A stretch of DNA of 15,936 nucleotides from Acidimicrobiia bacterium. Lineage in GTDB: Bacteria; Actinomycetota; Acidimicrobiia; Spongiisociales; SHLN01. The notes beneath the pieces were generated by a model. It saw only the letters and a list, made by a program, of their open reading frames with translations, was not told where the DNA came from and did no database searches. Both the position numbers and the translations under genes were made by a program. The stretch lies in the NCBI GenBank assembly GCA_004283105.1, contig SHLN01000031.1, positions 1 to 15,936 on the forward strand, read 5' to 3'. How positions within the stretch are numbered: the stretch's first letter is position 1; each line of letters begins with the position of its first letter. This document shows, piece after piece, positions 7,765 to 15,142 of this stretch.

Positions 7765-8878
7765 GGAGCGGGCGGGCCGGCGCTTTACCGAACTCGTAGG
7801 AGCCAAGCCCGACCTCCTGGTGCGGGCGCCGGGACGGATCAACCTCATCGGCGATCACACCGACTACAACGGCGGCTTCGTGCTGCCGATGGCCATCGAC
7901 CACGAGCTCGCCATTGCGGCCCGGCCGCGTCCGGACCGCATCGTCCGGGTTCACTCCGAGACCGAGGTGGACGGAACTGAGTTCGCACTCGACACCGTTG
8001 CACGCGGCACCGGATGGGCCGAGTACCTCAAAGGGGTAGCGGTGGCACTCGGGACGGACCGGGTCGTTGGCTGGGATGGGGCAATCGCCAGCGATCTGGC
8101 CATCGGAGCGGGGCTGTCGTCCTCAGCGGCCATCGAGTTGGCAACCGCTCGCATATTCGCCGAACTATCCGGACTGGCCTGGGACCCCGCAGAGATGGCC
8201 CGGATCGGACAACAGGCAGAGAACGAATGGGTCGGCATGAGCTCGGGAATCATGGACCAGCTCATCTGCAGTACCGGCCGGGCCGGTCATGCCCGGCTCA
8301 TCGACTGTCGCGACCTGAGCGGAATCGACGTGCCGCTCATACCGGGAGTGGCGGTCATCTTGCTCGACACCGGCACCCGCCGCACCCTCCTTGGCTCCGA
8401 GTACAACGACCGTCGCGCCGACTGCGAAGCCGCCGCCGCCGAGCTGGGAGTAGAGCTCCTGCGAGATGCCCGGATCGAGGACGTCGATTCCCTCGACGGC
8501 CGGCGCCGGGCACGGGCCAGGCACGTGATCACCGAGAACCAGCGGACCGAGGCCGCCGCCCGGGCAATGGCCGACCGGGATGCCGCCGCCCTCGGTGTGC
8601 TCATGAACGCAAGCCACGCCAGTTTGCGAGATGACTTCGAGGTCTCCTCGCCAGAGCTCGACGCCATGGCGCGGACTGCTCAAGCAGCGACAGGCTGTTT
8701 CGGTGCCCGTCAAACGGGAGGTGGTTTCGCCGGATCATGCGTTGCCCTCGTGGACGACGCAGCCGTGGCCGCATTCGTCGAGAGCGTCACCCGCGACTAC
8801 TCAGCCGCGACCGGGAAGTCGGGGTCGGCGCAGGTAGTTGCAGCCGTGGATGGTGTCACGGTGCGGAGCTTGTCGTGA
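7754..8878 (+). CDS. galK: Galactokinase (GHMP kinase family)
   Basis: This enzyme phosphorylates galactose at C1 using ATP and supplies the substrate of GalT. It has 374 residues, normal for the family. The galactokinase signature is at 27-39 (G-R-I-N-L-I-G-D-H-T-D-Y-N). The ATP loop G118-A-G-L-S-S-S-A125, the expected catalytic base D168 in 'GIMDQ', and the C-terminal Gly-rich motif T321-G-G-G-F-A-G are all present. GTG at 7754 was chosen because it gives a normal N-terminus and an 11-base overlap with galT. The frame stays open further upstream within galT without galactokinase-like sequence. This is the last gene of the overlapping chain. Confidence 0.98.
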   Translation: MTAEERAGRRFTELVGAKPDLLVRAPGRINLIGDHTDYNGGFVLPMAIDHELAIAARPRPDRIVRVHSETEVDGTEFALDTVARGTGWAEYLKGVAVALGTDRVVGWDGAIASDLAIGAGLSSSAAIELATARIFAELSGLAWDPAEMARIGQQAENEWVGMSSGIMDQLICSTGRAGHARLIDCRDLSGIDVPLIPGVAVILLDTGTRRTLLGSEYNDRRADCEAAAAELGVELLRDARIEDVDSLDGRRRARARHVITENQRTEAAARAMADRDAAALGVLMNASHASLRDDFEVSSPELDAMARTAQAATGCFGARQTGGGFAGSCVALVDDAAVAAFVESVTRDYSAATGKSGSAQVVAAVDGVTVRSLS

Positions 8879-8930
8879 CCATGTCGCTCGTAGCCTGTGG
8901 GAGTTCGGGAACGAATAGGAGGGAATCTCG

Positions 8931-10445
8931 ATGACGGACAAGCCATTCAGCCTCTACGGCAATCAGCTCTCGCCCTCGGACTCCCGCAAGGCCGACAAGT
9001 GGCAAGAGATGTTCGTCAAGAAGTTCGACTATGACCCGAACGAGACCTACGAGCTGAGCCTGGTGGACAACCAGTACCTCGGTCAGGACCTGGGCCTCCG
9101 GGACATCGTGCGAGGCGCCGGGGGTGACCCGATCGACCCGGCCAGCGGGGTGGTCATCTCGACCATCCGCATGGGATTCGGCCACTATCGCATCGCCATG
9201 GCCGGGGCGTCGGCGGCCCGGGCGATGGGGTTTACGCCCTACTGGCTCGACCTGCTGGCCGTACCCGGGATCACCCAGGACGCCATCAACTGGTGGAACA
9301 CCAACTACAGCAAGTACTCGCGGTTGTCACAGCGCAGCAAGCTGTTCAACAAGTACGTGTGGGAGTCGGTGACATCGGGTGACCGCACCCTCCCGGGCCT
9401 CAACTGGGCGCTCAACAACTTCGCCATTGGCTGGCCGTGGCGGTTCCTGAAGGCCAATGCCCGCGATTACAAGAAGAGCGAGCTGTTCGGGAATCTCCAT
9501 CGTGCCCTGCCGTCGGATATGCCGATCCTCACCTCGCACATGTGGAACTGCATGGGGGCGGTGGCGGGTGGCATGACAAACGTCGTCGACATGATGTTCG
9601 ACAATTGGCCGATGGCGTTCCAGCTCACGGAAGGCGCCAAGCATGCGGTGCAGTCGCCGTCTGGCTACTACGGCTTTCGTATCATGAACCAGTTCGACGA
9701 GGACGACCGCATCCTCAATCCGACCCCGGCCGACGCCCTCTATTACGTGGGCCACCACGTCGACCACGAGCTCGTGGAGAACATCGAAGCCGACTCGGCG
9801 GCCCGGCTACGGCGCATGGCCAACGGTGAGCCCCGCCGCTTCCTCCTGACGATGGGCGGGGCCGGAGCCCAGCGAGAGCTGTTCCACGAGATCATCCAGC
9901 ACTGCCGTCCGATGATCGAGCGCGACGAGCTCACGTTGTTCGTAAACCTCGGCGATCACGCCGAGAACTGGGACTGGCTCAAAGCCGAGCTCGGATCAGA
10001 TGCCGGCCTCGCCAAAACCCACTTCGATTGGGAAGAGACGAAGGCCTTTGTCGATGAGATCCGAACCGGAGAAGTACGCGGACTCCACGTGTTCCTGTCC
10101 GACAACACGTTCCACGGGGTCTATGCCACCAACTACCTGATGCGGGTGATCGATGTCATGATCACCAAACCGAGCGAGCTGGCGTTCTACCCGGTCCCGA
10201 AGATCTTCAACGAGCGGGTGGGAGCCCATGAAGCGTGGGGTGCCATCCGCAGCGCCGAGCTCGGTGATGGCACAATCGAGACCCGCAGTGTCGGCCGCAC
10301 GCTCCAGGCCATCGACCTCATGACACAGGAGACCGATCTCATGGAGCTGTTCTGCGACTCAATTGTGAAGAACAAGCAAATCGGCATCTACGACGGCGCC
10401 TACAAGTGCGTCGAACTCGCTACCGGACGGAAGTGGGAGCGCTAG
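8931..10445 (+). CDS. Uncharacterised GT-B-fold glycosyltransferase-like protein (MurG/MGDG-synthase layout)
   Basis: I do not recognise a named family. The 504-residue protein has no signal peptide and no clear membrane segment. Its layout matches GT28-type GT-B enzymes. An N-terminal strand and Gly-rich turn (V74-V-I-S-T-I-R-M-G-F-G-H85) resemble the 'GGGH' entry of MurG and MGDG synthases. The C-terminal half shows 'LLTMGGAGAQ' around M308-Q314. A 'DVMITKPSEL' stretch (about 408-417), then 'GAHEAWGA' with H433-E434, resembles 'ITKPGG...GQE' of the nucleotide-sugar site. The central part is rich in Trp, Tyr and Met. AGGAGGG (8917-8923) lies 7 bases before ATG, a strong site that fixes the start. 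It follows galK by 52 bp, so it is probably cotranscribed. It may use a UDP-sugar, perhaps UDP-galactose; this is inference only. Confidence 0.6.
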   Translation: MTDKPFSLYGNQLSPSDSRKADKWQEMFVKKFDYDPNETYELSLVDNQYLGQDLGLRDIVRGAGGDPIDPASGVVISTIRMGFGHYRIAMAGASAARAMGFTPYWLDLLAVPGITQDAINWWNTNYSKYSRLSQRSKLFNKYVWESVTSGDRTLPGLNWALNNFAIGWPWRFLKANARDYKKSELFGNLHRALPSDMPILTSHMWNCMGAVAGGMTNVVDMMFDNWPMAFQLTEGAKHAVQSPSGYYGFRIMNQFDEDDRILNPTPADALYYVGHHVDHELVENIEADSAARLRRMANGEPRRFLLTMGGAGAQRELFHEIIQHCRPMIERDELTLFVNLGDHAENWDWLKAELGSDAGLAKTHFDWEETKAFVDEIRTGEVRGLHVFLSDNTFHGVYATNYLMRVIDVMITKPSELAFYPVPKIFNERVGAHEAWGAIRSAELGDGTIETRSVGRTLQAIDLMTQETDLMELFCDSIVKNKQIGIYDGAYKCVELATGRKWER

Positions 10446-10451
10446 GGCCGA

Positions 10452-11213
10452 TCAGCTTCCGGTGAAGTCGGCCTGCCGCTTCTCGATGAAGGCCTGGACG
10501 CCCTCGCGAGCATCCTCGCTGGCAAACAGAGCCTTGAACTCGGCCAGTTCGGCATCGAGGCCGACTTCCACGCCGAATCCCGCGAGCATTGCCCGCTTGG
10601 CGGCGCCGTAGGCACGGGTCGGGCCCTCAGCCCATCGGGCGGCGTCGGCCAGGGCAGCGTCGACCACCTCATCGGAAGGGAGTACCTTGTCGGCCAGGCC
10701 GATCGCCAGTGCTTCGGCGGCGTCGACCATGCGGCCGGAGAACACCAGCTCTTTGGCTCGTTGAAAGCCGACGATTCGTGCCAACCGCTGCGTCCCGCCT
10801 GCGCCGGGGATGATGCCGAGCTTGATCTCGGGCTGTCCCACCTGTGCGCCCTCGGCGAGGTACCGGAAGTCGGCCCCCATCGCCAATTCGAGTCCCCCGC
10901 CGAGAGCGAAGCCGGTCACGGCGGCAATCGTCGGTTTGTCGAGCTGTTCGAGCCGGGAAACGGCGAGGCCGAGATCGGCGGCGAGCTCATCCTCGTCGTC
11001 GCTCTCGAAGACGGCTCCGAACTCTTTGATATCGGCGCCCGCTGCGAAGTGGTCCCCGCCCGTGATGACGACGGCCCGCAGGCTCGGGTGTCCTGCCTCG
11101 CCCACCGCATCGGCGATATCGGAGACAAGCTCACGGTTGAGGGCATTGACGGGTGGACGATCGAGGCGAATGATGCCGACGTTGCCGTCGGTGGTGAATT
11201 GAACGAGACTCAT
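10452..11213 (-). CDS. Enoyl-CoA hydratase (crotonase family)
   Basis: This is expected to hydrate 2-enoyl-CoA to 3-hydroxyacyl-CoA in fatty-acid or branched-chain amino-acid breakdown. It has 253 residues, a normal single-domain length. The oxyanion-hole segments are 'AAGADIKE' (about 57-64) and 'LGGGLE' (104-109). Both catalytic glutamates of true hydratases are present: E109 in 'GGGLE' and E129 in 'GQPE', 20 apart as in the rat and FadB enzymes. 'GIIPGAGGTQRL' and a C-terminal 'EKRQADF' are also typical. It converges on the gene ending at 10445 with only 6 bases between the stops. It lies 52 bases downstream of the MeaB-type GTPase gene on the same strand, so the two may be cotranscribed. 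The exact acyl substrate cannot be read from the sequence. Confidence 0.93.
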   Translation of the reverse strand: MSLVQFTTDGNVGIIRLDRPPVNALNRELVSDIADAVGEAGHPSLRAVVITGGDHFAAGADIKEFGAVFESDDEDELAADLGLAVSRLEQLDKPTIAAVTGFALGGGLELAMGADFRYLAEGAQVGQPEIKLGIIPGAGGTQRLARIVGFQRAKELVFSGRMVDAAEALAIGLADKVLPSDEVVDAALADAARWAEGPTRAYGAAKRAMLAGFGVEVGLDAELAEFKALFASEDAREGVQAFIEKRQADFTGS

Positions 11214-11233
11214 GCCCGCGAGCCTACCGACCG

Positions 11234-11266
11234 GGCGACTGCCGTCTTGCTGCCAAGCCAGTCGCC
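11234..11266 (-). terminator. Stem-loop between the GTPase and hydratase genes
   Basis: GGCGACTG (11234-11241) and CAGTCGCC (11259-11266) form a perfect 8-bp outer stem. Inside it CTTG (11246-11249) pairs with CAAG (11254-11257) around a 4-base loop. It sits exactly at the stop codon of the GTPase gene on the minus strand. No T-run follows, so it may be an RNA-end stabiliser or weak terminator more than a classical intrinsic terminator. Confidence 0.45.
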
Positions 11267-12198
11267 TAGGACCTCAGCAACTCTGCGGCGGCCGTCCAGG
11301 GATCGAGGCGGCGGGCAATCACTTCGGCAATGGACGCTTCGAAGGCGGCTTGATCGACTACTTGCTCGGCCCGCTGCACGAGCAGCTCGTGCATGGCGAG
11401 TCGGACCTCCCGCTCGGCCTGGCGCCGCGCCACCGCTTCGCCGGCTTCCCCTGTCAGATACTGCTGATGATCGCGGACCGCGTCCCACAGGGCGTCCGCT
11501 CCCTCACCCGTCTGAGCCACGGTCGTGAGGACTGGCGGAGTCCATGCGCGTTCGGGACCGTCGTGGAGCATGTGATTGAGATCGGCGACCGTGCTCTCGA
11601 CCCCCGGCCGGTCGGCCTTGTTGACGACGAAGACATCCCCGATCTCGAGCAAGCCGGCCTTGGCGGCCTGGATGCTGTCGCCCCAGCCGGGATTCAGCAC
11701 GACGAGCGTCGTGTGGGCACTCTCGACGATGTCGACTTCGGCCTGACCGACTCCGACGGTTTCGAGCACGATGTAGGGAAACCCAACGGCATCGAGGACG
11801 ACCACCGCCTTGGGAGCGGCGTCGGACACCCCACCCAATTGGCCCCGGCTCGCCATCGACCGGGCGTAGACACCGGGATCGGATACGCGGTCCTGCATGC
11901 GGATCCGGTCGCCCAGAATGGCGCCGCCGCTGAAGGGACTCGACGGATCGACAAGCAGGGCTGCCACCTCGTCATCCCCTGCGCGCACCTGCCCGATGAG
12001 CTGATTGACGAGCGTGCTCTTGCCGGCGCCGGGTGGTCCGGTAACACCGACGACGTGAGCGGTCCCCGCCCGGGGATACACGGTCGCAAGCAATCGACGC
12101 GATTCTTCGCCACCCCGTTCAACGATGGTGAGCAGCTTGGCAAGGGCGCGCCGGTCTCCGTCGAGGGCGGAGGCAAGGAGCTCTTCGAAACCGGACAC
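11266..12198 (-). CDS. meaB: MeaB/ArgK-family P-loop GTPase (methylmalonyl-CoA mutase-associated)
   Basis: Members of this family load or protect adenosylcobalamin in methylmalonyl-CoA mutase and related B12-dependent acyl-CoA mutases, in the cytosol. The 310 residues show Walker A G54-P-P-G-A-G-K-S-T62 and the family block V83-D-P-S-S-P-F-S-G-G with 'GDRIRM'. They also show 'ETVGVGQ' (146-152) and the guanine motif N193-K-A-D196. The C-terminal helical tail that mediates dimerisation is present. The start is a GTG (12198-12196) without a strong ribosome binding site. No mutase subunit is encoded in this window, so the partner must lie elsewhere. The downstream crotonase is compatible with propionyl-CoA or branched-chain acyl-CoA metabolism. 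Confidence 0.93.
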   Translation of the reverse strand: MSGFEELLASALDGDRRALAKLLTIVERGGEESRRLLATVYPRAGTAHVVGVTGPPGAGKSTLVNQLIGQVRAGDDEVAALLVDPSSPFSGGAILGDRIRMQDRVSDPGVYARSMASRGQLGGVSDAAPKAVVVLDAVGFPYIVLETVGVGQAEVDIVESAHTTLVVLNPGWGDSIQAAKAGLLEIGDVFVVNKADRPGVESTVADLNHMLHDGPERAWTPPVLTTVAQTGEGADALWDAVRDHQQYLTGEAGEAVARRQAEREVRLAMHELLVQRAEQVVDQAAFEASIAEVIARRLDPWTAAAELLRS

Positions 12199-12236
12199 AG
12201 CCCGATTGAGGTTACCCGGCTACGTGGATCGGGTTC

Positions 12237-12268
12237 GCAGCGAGCAGCAGCGGCGAGCAGCGAGTAGC
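12237..12268. repeat. Short GCAGCGAG-type low-complexity repeat
   Basis: The 69-base gap between the Fe-S protein stop and the GTPase start ends in an imperfect run built from GCAGCGAG and CGAGCAGC words. GCAGCGAG occurs at 12237-12244 and 12257-12264; CGAGCAGC occurs at 12241-12248 and 12254-12261. It looks like slippage-prone intergenic DNA. I see no promoter in it. Confidence 0.5.
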
Positions 12269-12585
12269 TAGATCGCCGTGACTTCGGTCACGCCGGCGAC
12301 GCGGTCGAACATGATGCGTTCAATACCGGCCTTGAGCGTCATCATCGACATCGGGCAGCCACCACAGGCTCCGACCATCTGCAAGTTGACGGTGCCACCA
12401 TCGACACCGAGCAGCACGAGGTCTCCCCCATCGGCCTGCAAGGCAGGCCGTACGTACTCGATCGTCTCGAGCAGAGCGTCCATATCGACCTGAGGAGCTG
12501 CCGGAGTCGGCTCAGTGGTCCCGGTCGATTCAGTTGTGGCGGCGTCGTCGGCCAGCGTTGGTTCAGTCATCGTTGAAGTAAACAT
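12268..12585 (-). CDS. NifU C-terminal-domain (Nfu-type) iron-sulfur cluster protein
   Basis: Small Nfu-domain proteins carry or hand on [4Fe-4S] clusters to target enzymes. The first 30 or so residues are a Thr/Pro/Ala-rich tail with no domain. The Nfu domain follows from about residue 33, with 'VRPALQADGGDL' and the cluster-binding C74-x-x-C77 in 'GACGGCPMS', then 'LKAGIERI'. Length is 105 residues from ATG at 12585; ATG at 12570 (100 residues) is an alternative. Neither start has a convincing ribosome binding site, though AGG directly abuts the first. The GTPase gene follows 69 bases downstream on the same strand. The upstream neighbour is divergent. Confidence 0.93.
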   Translation of the reverse strand: MFTSTMTEPTLADDAATTESTGTTEPTPAAPQVDMDALLETIEYVRPALQADGGDLVLLGVDGGTVNLQMVGACGGCPMSMMTLKAGIERIMFDRVAGVTEVTAI

Positions 12586-12687
12586 CCTGTTCGGGTGATG
12601 TGTTCCAACATCCTAGGGCGAAACGGGTTTCTTTCTCCCCCGACGCGGGAGGGCGCGCGCGGTAGCTTGGCCACCGGAGGTACAGAA
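12586..12687. promoter_or_regulatory. Divergent intergenic region with repeat elements
   Basis: These 102 bases separate the Nfu gene (minus) from the oxidoreductase gene (plus) and must hold both promoters unless one is read from afar. AACATCCT appears twice, at 12581-12588 (overlapping the Nfu start) and 12607-12614, 26 bases apart. GATGT (12597-12601) and ACATC (12608-12612) form a 5-bp inverted repeat with 6 bases between. I could not find a convincing -35/-10 pair on either strand. GGAGG at 12676-12680 is the ribosome binding site of the plus-strand gene. Confidence 0.3.
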
Positions 12688-13863
12688 GTGGACGGCAATC
12701 CGGTCATTGAGATGTTGGGCAGGCGCTTGCGTCTGGCGGTGATCGGTGGTGGGCCCGGCAGTTTCATCGGCGGGATGCACCGGGCGGCAGCCCGCATCGA
12801 CGACCGCTACGAGCTCGTGGCCGGGGCGCTGTCTTCAGATCCCGAACGGTCCCGCCAGGCCGGCGAGGCTCTCGGGATTCCCCGTGTGTACACCGATGCT
12901 CTGGATCTCCTCGATACCGAGGCCACCCTCGATGCAGGGGCCGACGTGGTCGCCATCATGACCCCGAACGACAGCCACCACGAGTACGCGATGGCCGCTC
13001 TCGGCCTCGGGTTCGACGTCATCGCCGACAAGCCGATCACCAACACGGTCGATGAAGCGCTCGATGTCCTCGCCAGGGTCGAGGAGACGGGACTCGTGTT
13101 CTGCCTGACCCACAACTACACCGGCTACCCGATGGTGCGTCAGGCCCGGGCGATGGTCGGGGACGATCAGCTGGGCGAAATCCGCCTGGTACAGGTCGAA
13201 TACGTCCAGGGCGGGAAGGCCCGAGAGGATGATCCTGGGCCCGGCGAGGACGTGCCCTGGCGTTACGACCCGGTCCGGGGCGGGCCGTCACTGGTAATGG
13301 GCGACATCGGCACCCACGCTCACAACCTCGTCAGGTTCATCACCGGTCTCGAGGTCTCAGAGGTCGCCGCCGAGGTAGGCCACATCGTCCCGAACCGCCT
13401 GGTGGACGATTACGCCGGGGCCATGCTCCGGTTCGACAACGGTGCCCGCGGCAGTTTCTGGGTGACCCAGGCGGCCGCCGGGGTCGAGAACTCCCTGCGC
13501 ATCCGGGTATCCGGAACGAGGGGGACGCTCGAGTGGCAGCAGGAACAGCCGACCAGGCTCGTGTTCAAGCCGCTCGACGGTCCGGCCCAGCTACGGACCC
13601 CGAACGGTCCCGGCACGCTTCCGCTCTCGGCCCGGGCAAGCCGGATCGTGGCCGGACATCCGGAAGGCTTCCACGAGGGCTTCGCCAACGTGTATTCAGA
13701 CGCGGCCGAAGCGATCGCCGCCCGGCGGGCCGGGGTAGTGGCCGATCCTTTGGCACTTCACTTTCCCAACGCTCGTGACGGCGCCATCGGTGTGCGCTTC
13801 GTCGACGCCGTCATGCAATCGAGCGAGGCCGGCGGCACCTGGACAAACGCCGAATTCAGCTAA
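12688..13863 (+). CDS. Gfo/Idh/MocA-family NAD(P)-dependent oxidoreductase
   Basis: Enzymes of this family oxidise sugars, inositols or related polyols with NAD(P). The Rossmann turn V18-I-G-G-G-P-G24 is followed by the conserved D114-K-P motif that carries the usual catalytic Lys (K115). A C-terminal D206-I-G-T-H210 matches the family's catalytic Asp/His segment. 'NDSHHEYA' before the DKP motif is also typical. GTG at 12688 was selected because GGAGG lies 7 bases upstream, giving 391 residues; the frame stays open to 12595 but without a ribosome binding site, and ATG 12712 is another option. The next gene starts 11 bases after the stop, so the two form an operon. The substrate cannot be named from the sequence. 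Confidence 0.92.
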   Translation: MDGNPVIEMLGRRLRLAVIGGGPGSFIGGMHRAAARIDDRYELVAGALSSDPERSRQAGEALGIPRVYTDALDLLDTEATLDAGADVVAIMTPNDSHHEYAMAALGLGFDVIADKPITNTVDEALDVLARVEETGLVFCLTHNYTGYPMVRQARAMVGDDQLGEIRLVQVEYVQGGKAREDDPGPGEDVPWRYDPVRGGPSLVMGDIGTHAHNLVRFITGLEVSEVAAEVGHIVPNRLVDDYAGAMLRFDNGARGSFWVTQAAAGVENSLRIRVSGTRGTLEWQQEQPTRLVFKPLDGPAQLRTPNGPGTLPLSARASRIVAGHPEGFHEGFANVYSDAAEAIAARRAGVVADPLALHFPNARDGAIGVRFVDAVMQSSEAGGTWTNAEFS

Positions 13864-13874
13864 CGAGGAGACCC

Positions 13875-14288
13875 ATGCCAGTTCGCAACGAGTTGGGCCA
13901 CCACCAGGCTCAGCGCATCATCGACACCGTTCGCATCGCCCTCGATGAGCGACAGGCCGGCGCCGCCGTCGCCGTCGTCGACCCTCACGGCGAGCTCATC
14001 GCCCTCCTTCGCACTGATGGCTGCCCGCTGGCGTCCATCAACAACGCCATTCACAAAGCCTTCACGGCCGCCCGGGAACGGGTCGAGTCGGCCGTGATCG
14101 GCGAGAAGTCACGCGCCGAAGGTTTCCCGATGACGAACTTCGGGGACCTGCGCTACACCGCCTGGGGAGGCGGGATCCCGGTCATCAACGACGGTGAGGT
14201 CGTCGGCGCGGTAGGGGTGAGCGGACTCCCCGAGCACGAGGACATCGAACTTGCTCGGCTCGGTGCGGCCGTCGGAGCTGCCGAGTAG
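13875..14288 (+). CDS. GlcG/HbpS-family (DUF336) protein
   Basis: This is a small single-domain protein of 137 residues. The family includes the haem-binding HbpS of Streptomyces and the GlcG proteins of glycolate and polyol gene clusters; most members have no proven activity. Recognisable segments are 'AVAVVDPHGELIALLRTDG', 'NAIHKAFTAA' and the C-terminal 'GGGIPVINDGEVVGAVGVSG', in the expected order. There is no signal peptide, so a secreted HbpS-like role is unlikely. AGGAG at 13866-13870 lies 4 bases before the ATG. It follows the oxidoreductase gene by 11 bases, which suggests that it serves the same pathway, as accessory protein or small enzyme. That is inference. Confidence 0.9.
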   Translation: MPVRNELGHHQAQRIIDTVRIALDERQAGAAVAVVDPHGELIALLRTDGCPLASINNAIHKAFTAARERVESAVIGEKSRAEGFPMTNFGDLRYTAWGGGIPVINDGEVVGAVGVSGLPEHEDIELARLGAAVGAAE

Positions 14289-14312
14289 CTGCGGTCCGGC
14301 GAGCAATCTGGC

Positions 14313-14329
14313 CGACTGCGGGTCAGTCG
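14313..14329. terminator. Short hairpin between convergent genes
   Basis: CGACTG (14313-14318) and CAGTCG (14324-14329) form a 6-bp stem with a 5-base loop. It spans the end of the 34-base gap between the convergent DUF336 and SDR genes and overlaps the SDR stop codon. There is no T-run on either strand, so a terminator role is only suggested by position. Confidence 0.35.
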
Positions 14330-15042
14330 TCTTCGTGAATGCTGCGCATCGACCAGACGAGCGTGCGCATCGAACGCGGCTGTTTCAGCACGGTGACCAC
14401 GGCTGCCGCCACGTCCTCGGCCCGCAGCATGTCGTCGAGCCCCGGCATGTCGGGAGTGCGTCCGGTGCCCATGGCAAACTCGGTCGCCACCCCGCCGGGC
14501 GCGATGATCGTGGTCCGGATGCCCTGCCGACGGAGCTCCCGATCGATCCCACCGGCCAGACCGACCTGAGCAAACTTGGTGGCGGCGTACACCGCTTCGT
14601 CACCGGCCCCGCGGATACCGGCCACCGAGGCGATGATGACAATGTCGCCCCCACCGGCCTCGACCATGCCGGGCACGGCGGCCCGGATAGGCCAGATGGT
14701 GCCGGCGACGTTGGTGTCGAGCATGGCGGTGATCTCATCGTCGGATTGATCCATGATTCCGCCGTAGACGCCGATGCCGGCGTTGGGGACCACCACGTCG
14801 AGCTTGCCGAATGCTGCGACGGCGGCTTCCACCAGTCGAGTACCCCCCTCGGGCCGGCTGACGTCCATCTCGACCGGCACGAAAGAGTCCCCGAGTTCCT
14901 CGGCCAGAGCGCTCAGCCGATCGGTCCGGCGGGCGCCGCCCGCCACCTTCATTCCTTCGGCTACCAACGCCCGGACAGTTGCCTGCCCGATGCCGGCGCT
15001 CACGCCGGTGATCGCCGCTGTTAGTCCGTTGAGATCTCGCAT
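14323..15042 (-). CDS. Short-chain dehydrogenase/reductase (classical SDR)
   Basis: This is an NAD(P)-dependent alcohol dehydrogenase or ketoreductase of 239 residues. The cofactor motif T12-G-V-S-A-G-I-G19, the structural N87-A-G89 and the full catalytic set N111, S139, Y152 and K156 are all present. Arginines at 38-39 at the end of the second strand favour NADPH; this is a family rule, not a measurement. 'APGGVATEFAMG' fits the usual substrate-loop start. GAGGAGG lies 4 bases upstream of the ATG. The gene is divergent from the stress-protein gene and convergent with the DUF336 gene. Its substrate is unknown. Confidence 0.93.
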   Translation of the reverse strand: MRDLNGLTAAITGVSAGIGQATVRALVAEGMKVAGGARRTDRLSALAEELGDSFVPVEMDVSRPEGGTRLVEAAVAAFGKLDVVVPNAGIGVYGGIMDQSDDEITAMLDTNVAGTIWPIRAAVPGMVEAGGGDIVIIASVAGIRGAGDEAVYAATKFAQVGLAGGIDRELRRQGIRTTIIAPGGVATEFAMGTGRTPDMPGLDDMLRAEDVAAAVVTVLKQPRSMRTLVWSMRSIHEDD

Positions 15043-15060
15043 CCAGCCTCCTCAGGTCAA

Positions 15061-15073
15061 TAGCGAGACGCTA
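15061..15073. promoter_or_regulatory. Small palindrome in divergent promoter region
   Basis: TAGCG (15061-15065) and CGCTA (15069-15073) form a 5-bp inverted repeat around AGA. It lies in the 100-base gap between the divergent SDR and stress-protein genes, where a shared operator would be expected. A possible -10 (TAGGTT, 15111-15116) for the stress-protein gene is weak and has no matching -35. Low confidence. Confidence 0.25.
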
Positions 15074-15142
15074 CTACCACTGCGAAGCAGCCCAGCCGGG
15101 CGGGGTCCGCTAGGTTCTGCGCTCTGCCAACAAGGATCTCTC

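Noticed and set aside
8870..8896. Internal promoter before the GT-B-like gene (TTGTCG ... TAGCCT)
   Set aside because: The spacer is 15 bases and both boxes match poorly, so I cannot support it.
11212..12267. 351-codon open frame on the plus strand
   Set aside because: It is antisense to the MeaB-type GTPase gene with its complete GTPase motifs, and the translation resembles no domain.
12640..12665. GC-rich hairpin near the oxidoreductase leader
   Set aside because: Arms around CCCG/CGGG pair for only about four bases before mismatches.
14251..15024. 257-codon open frame on the plus strand
   Set aside because: It is antisense to the SDR gene, which has all catalytic residues.
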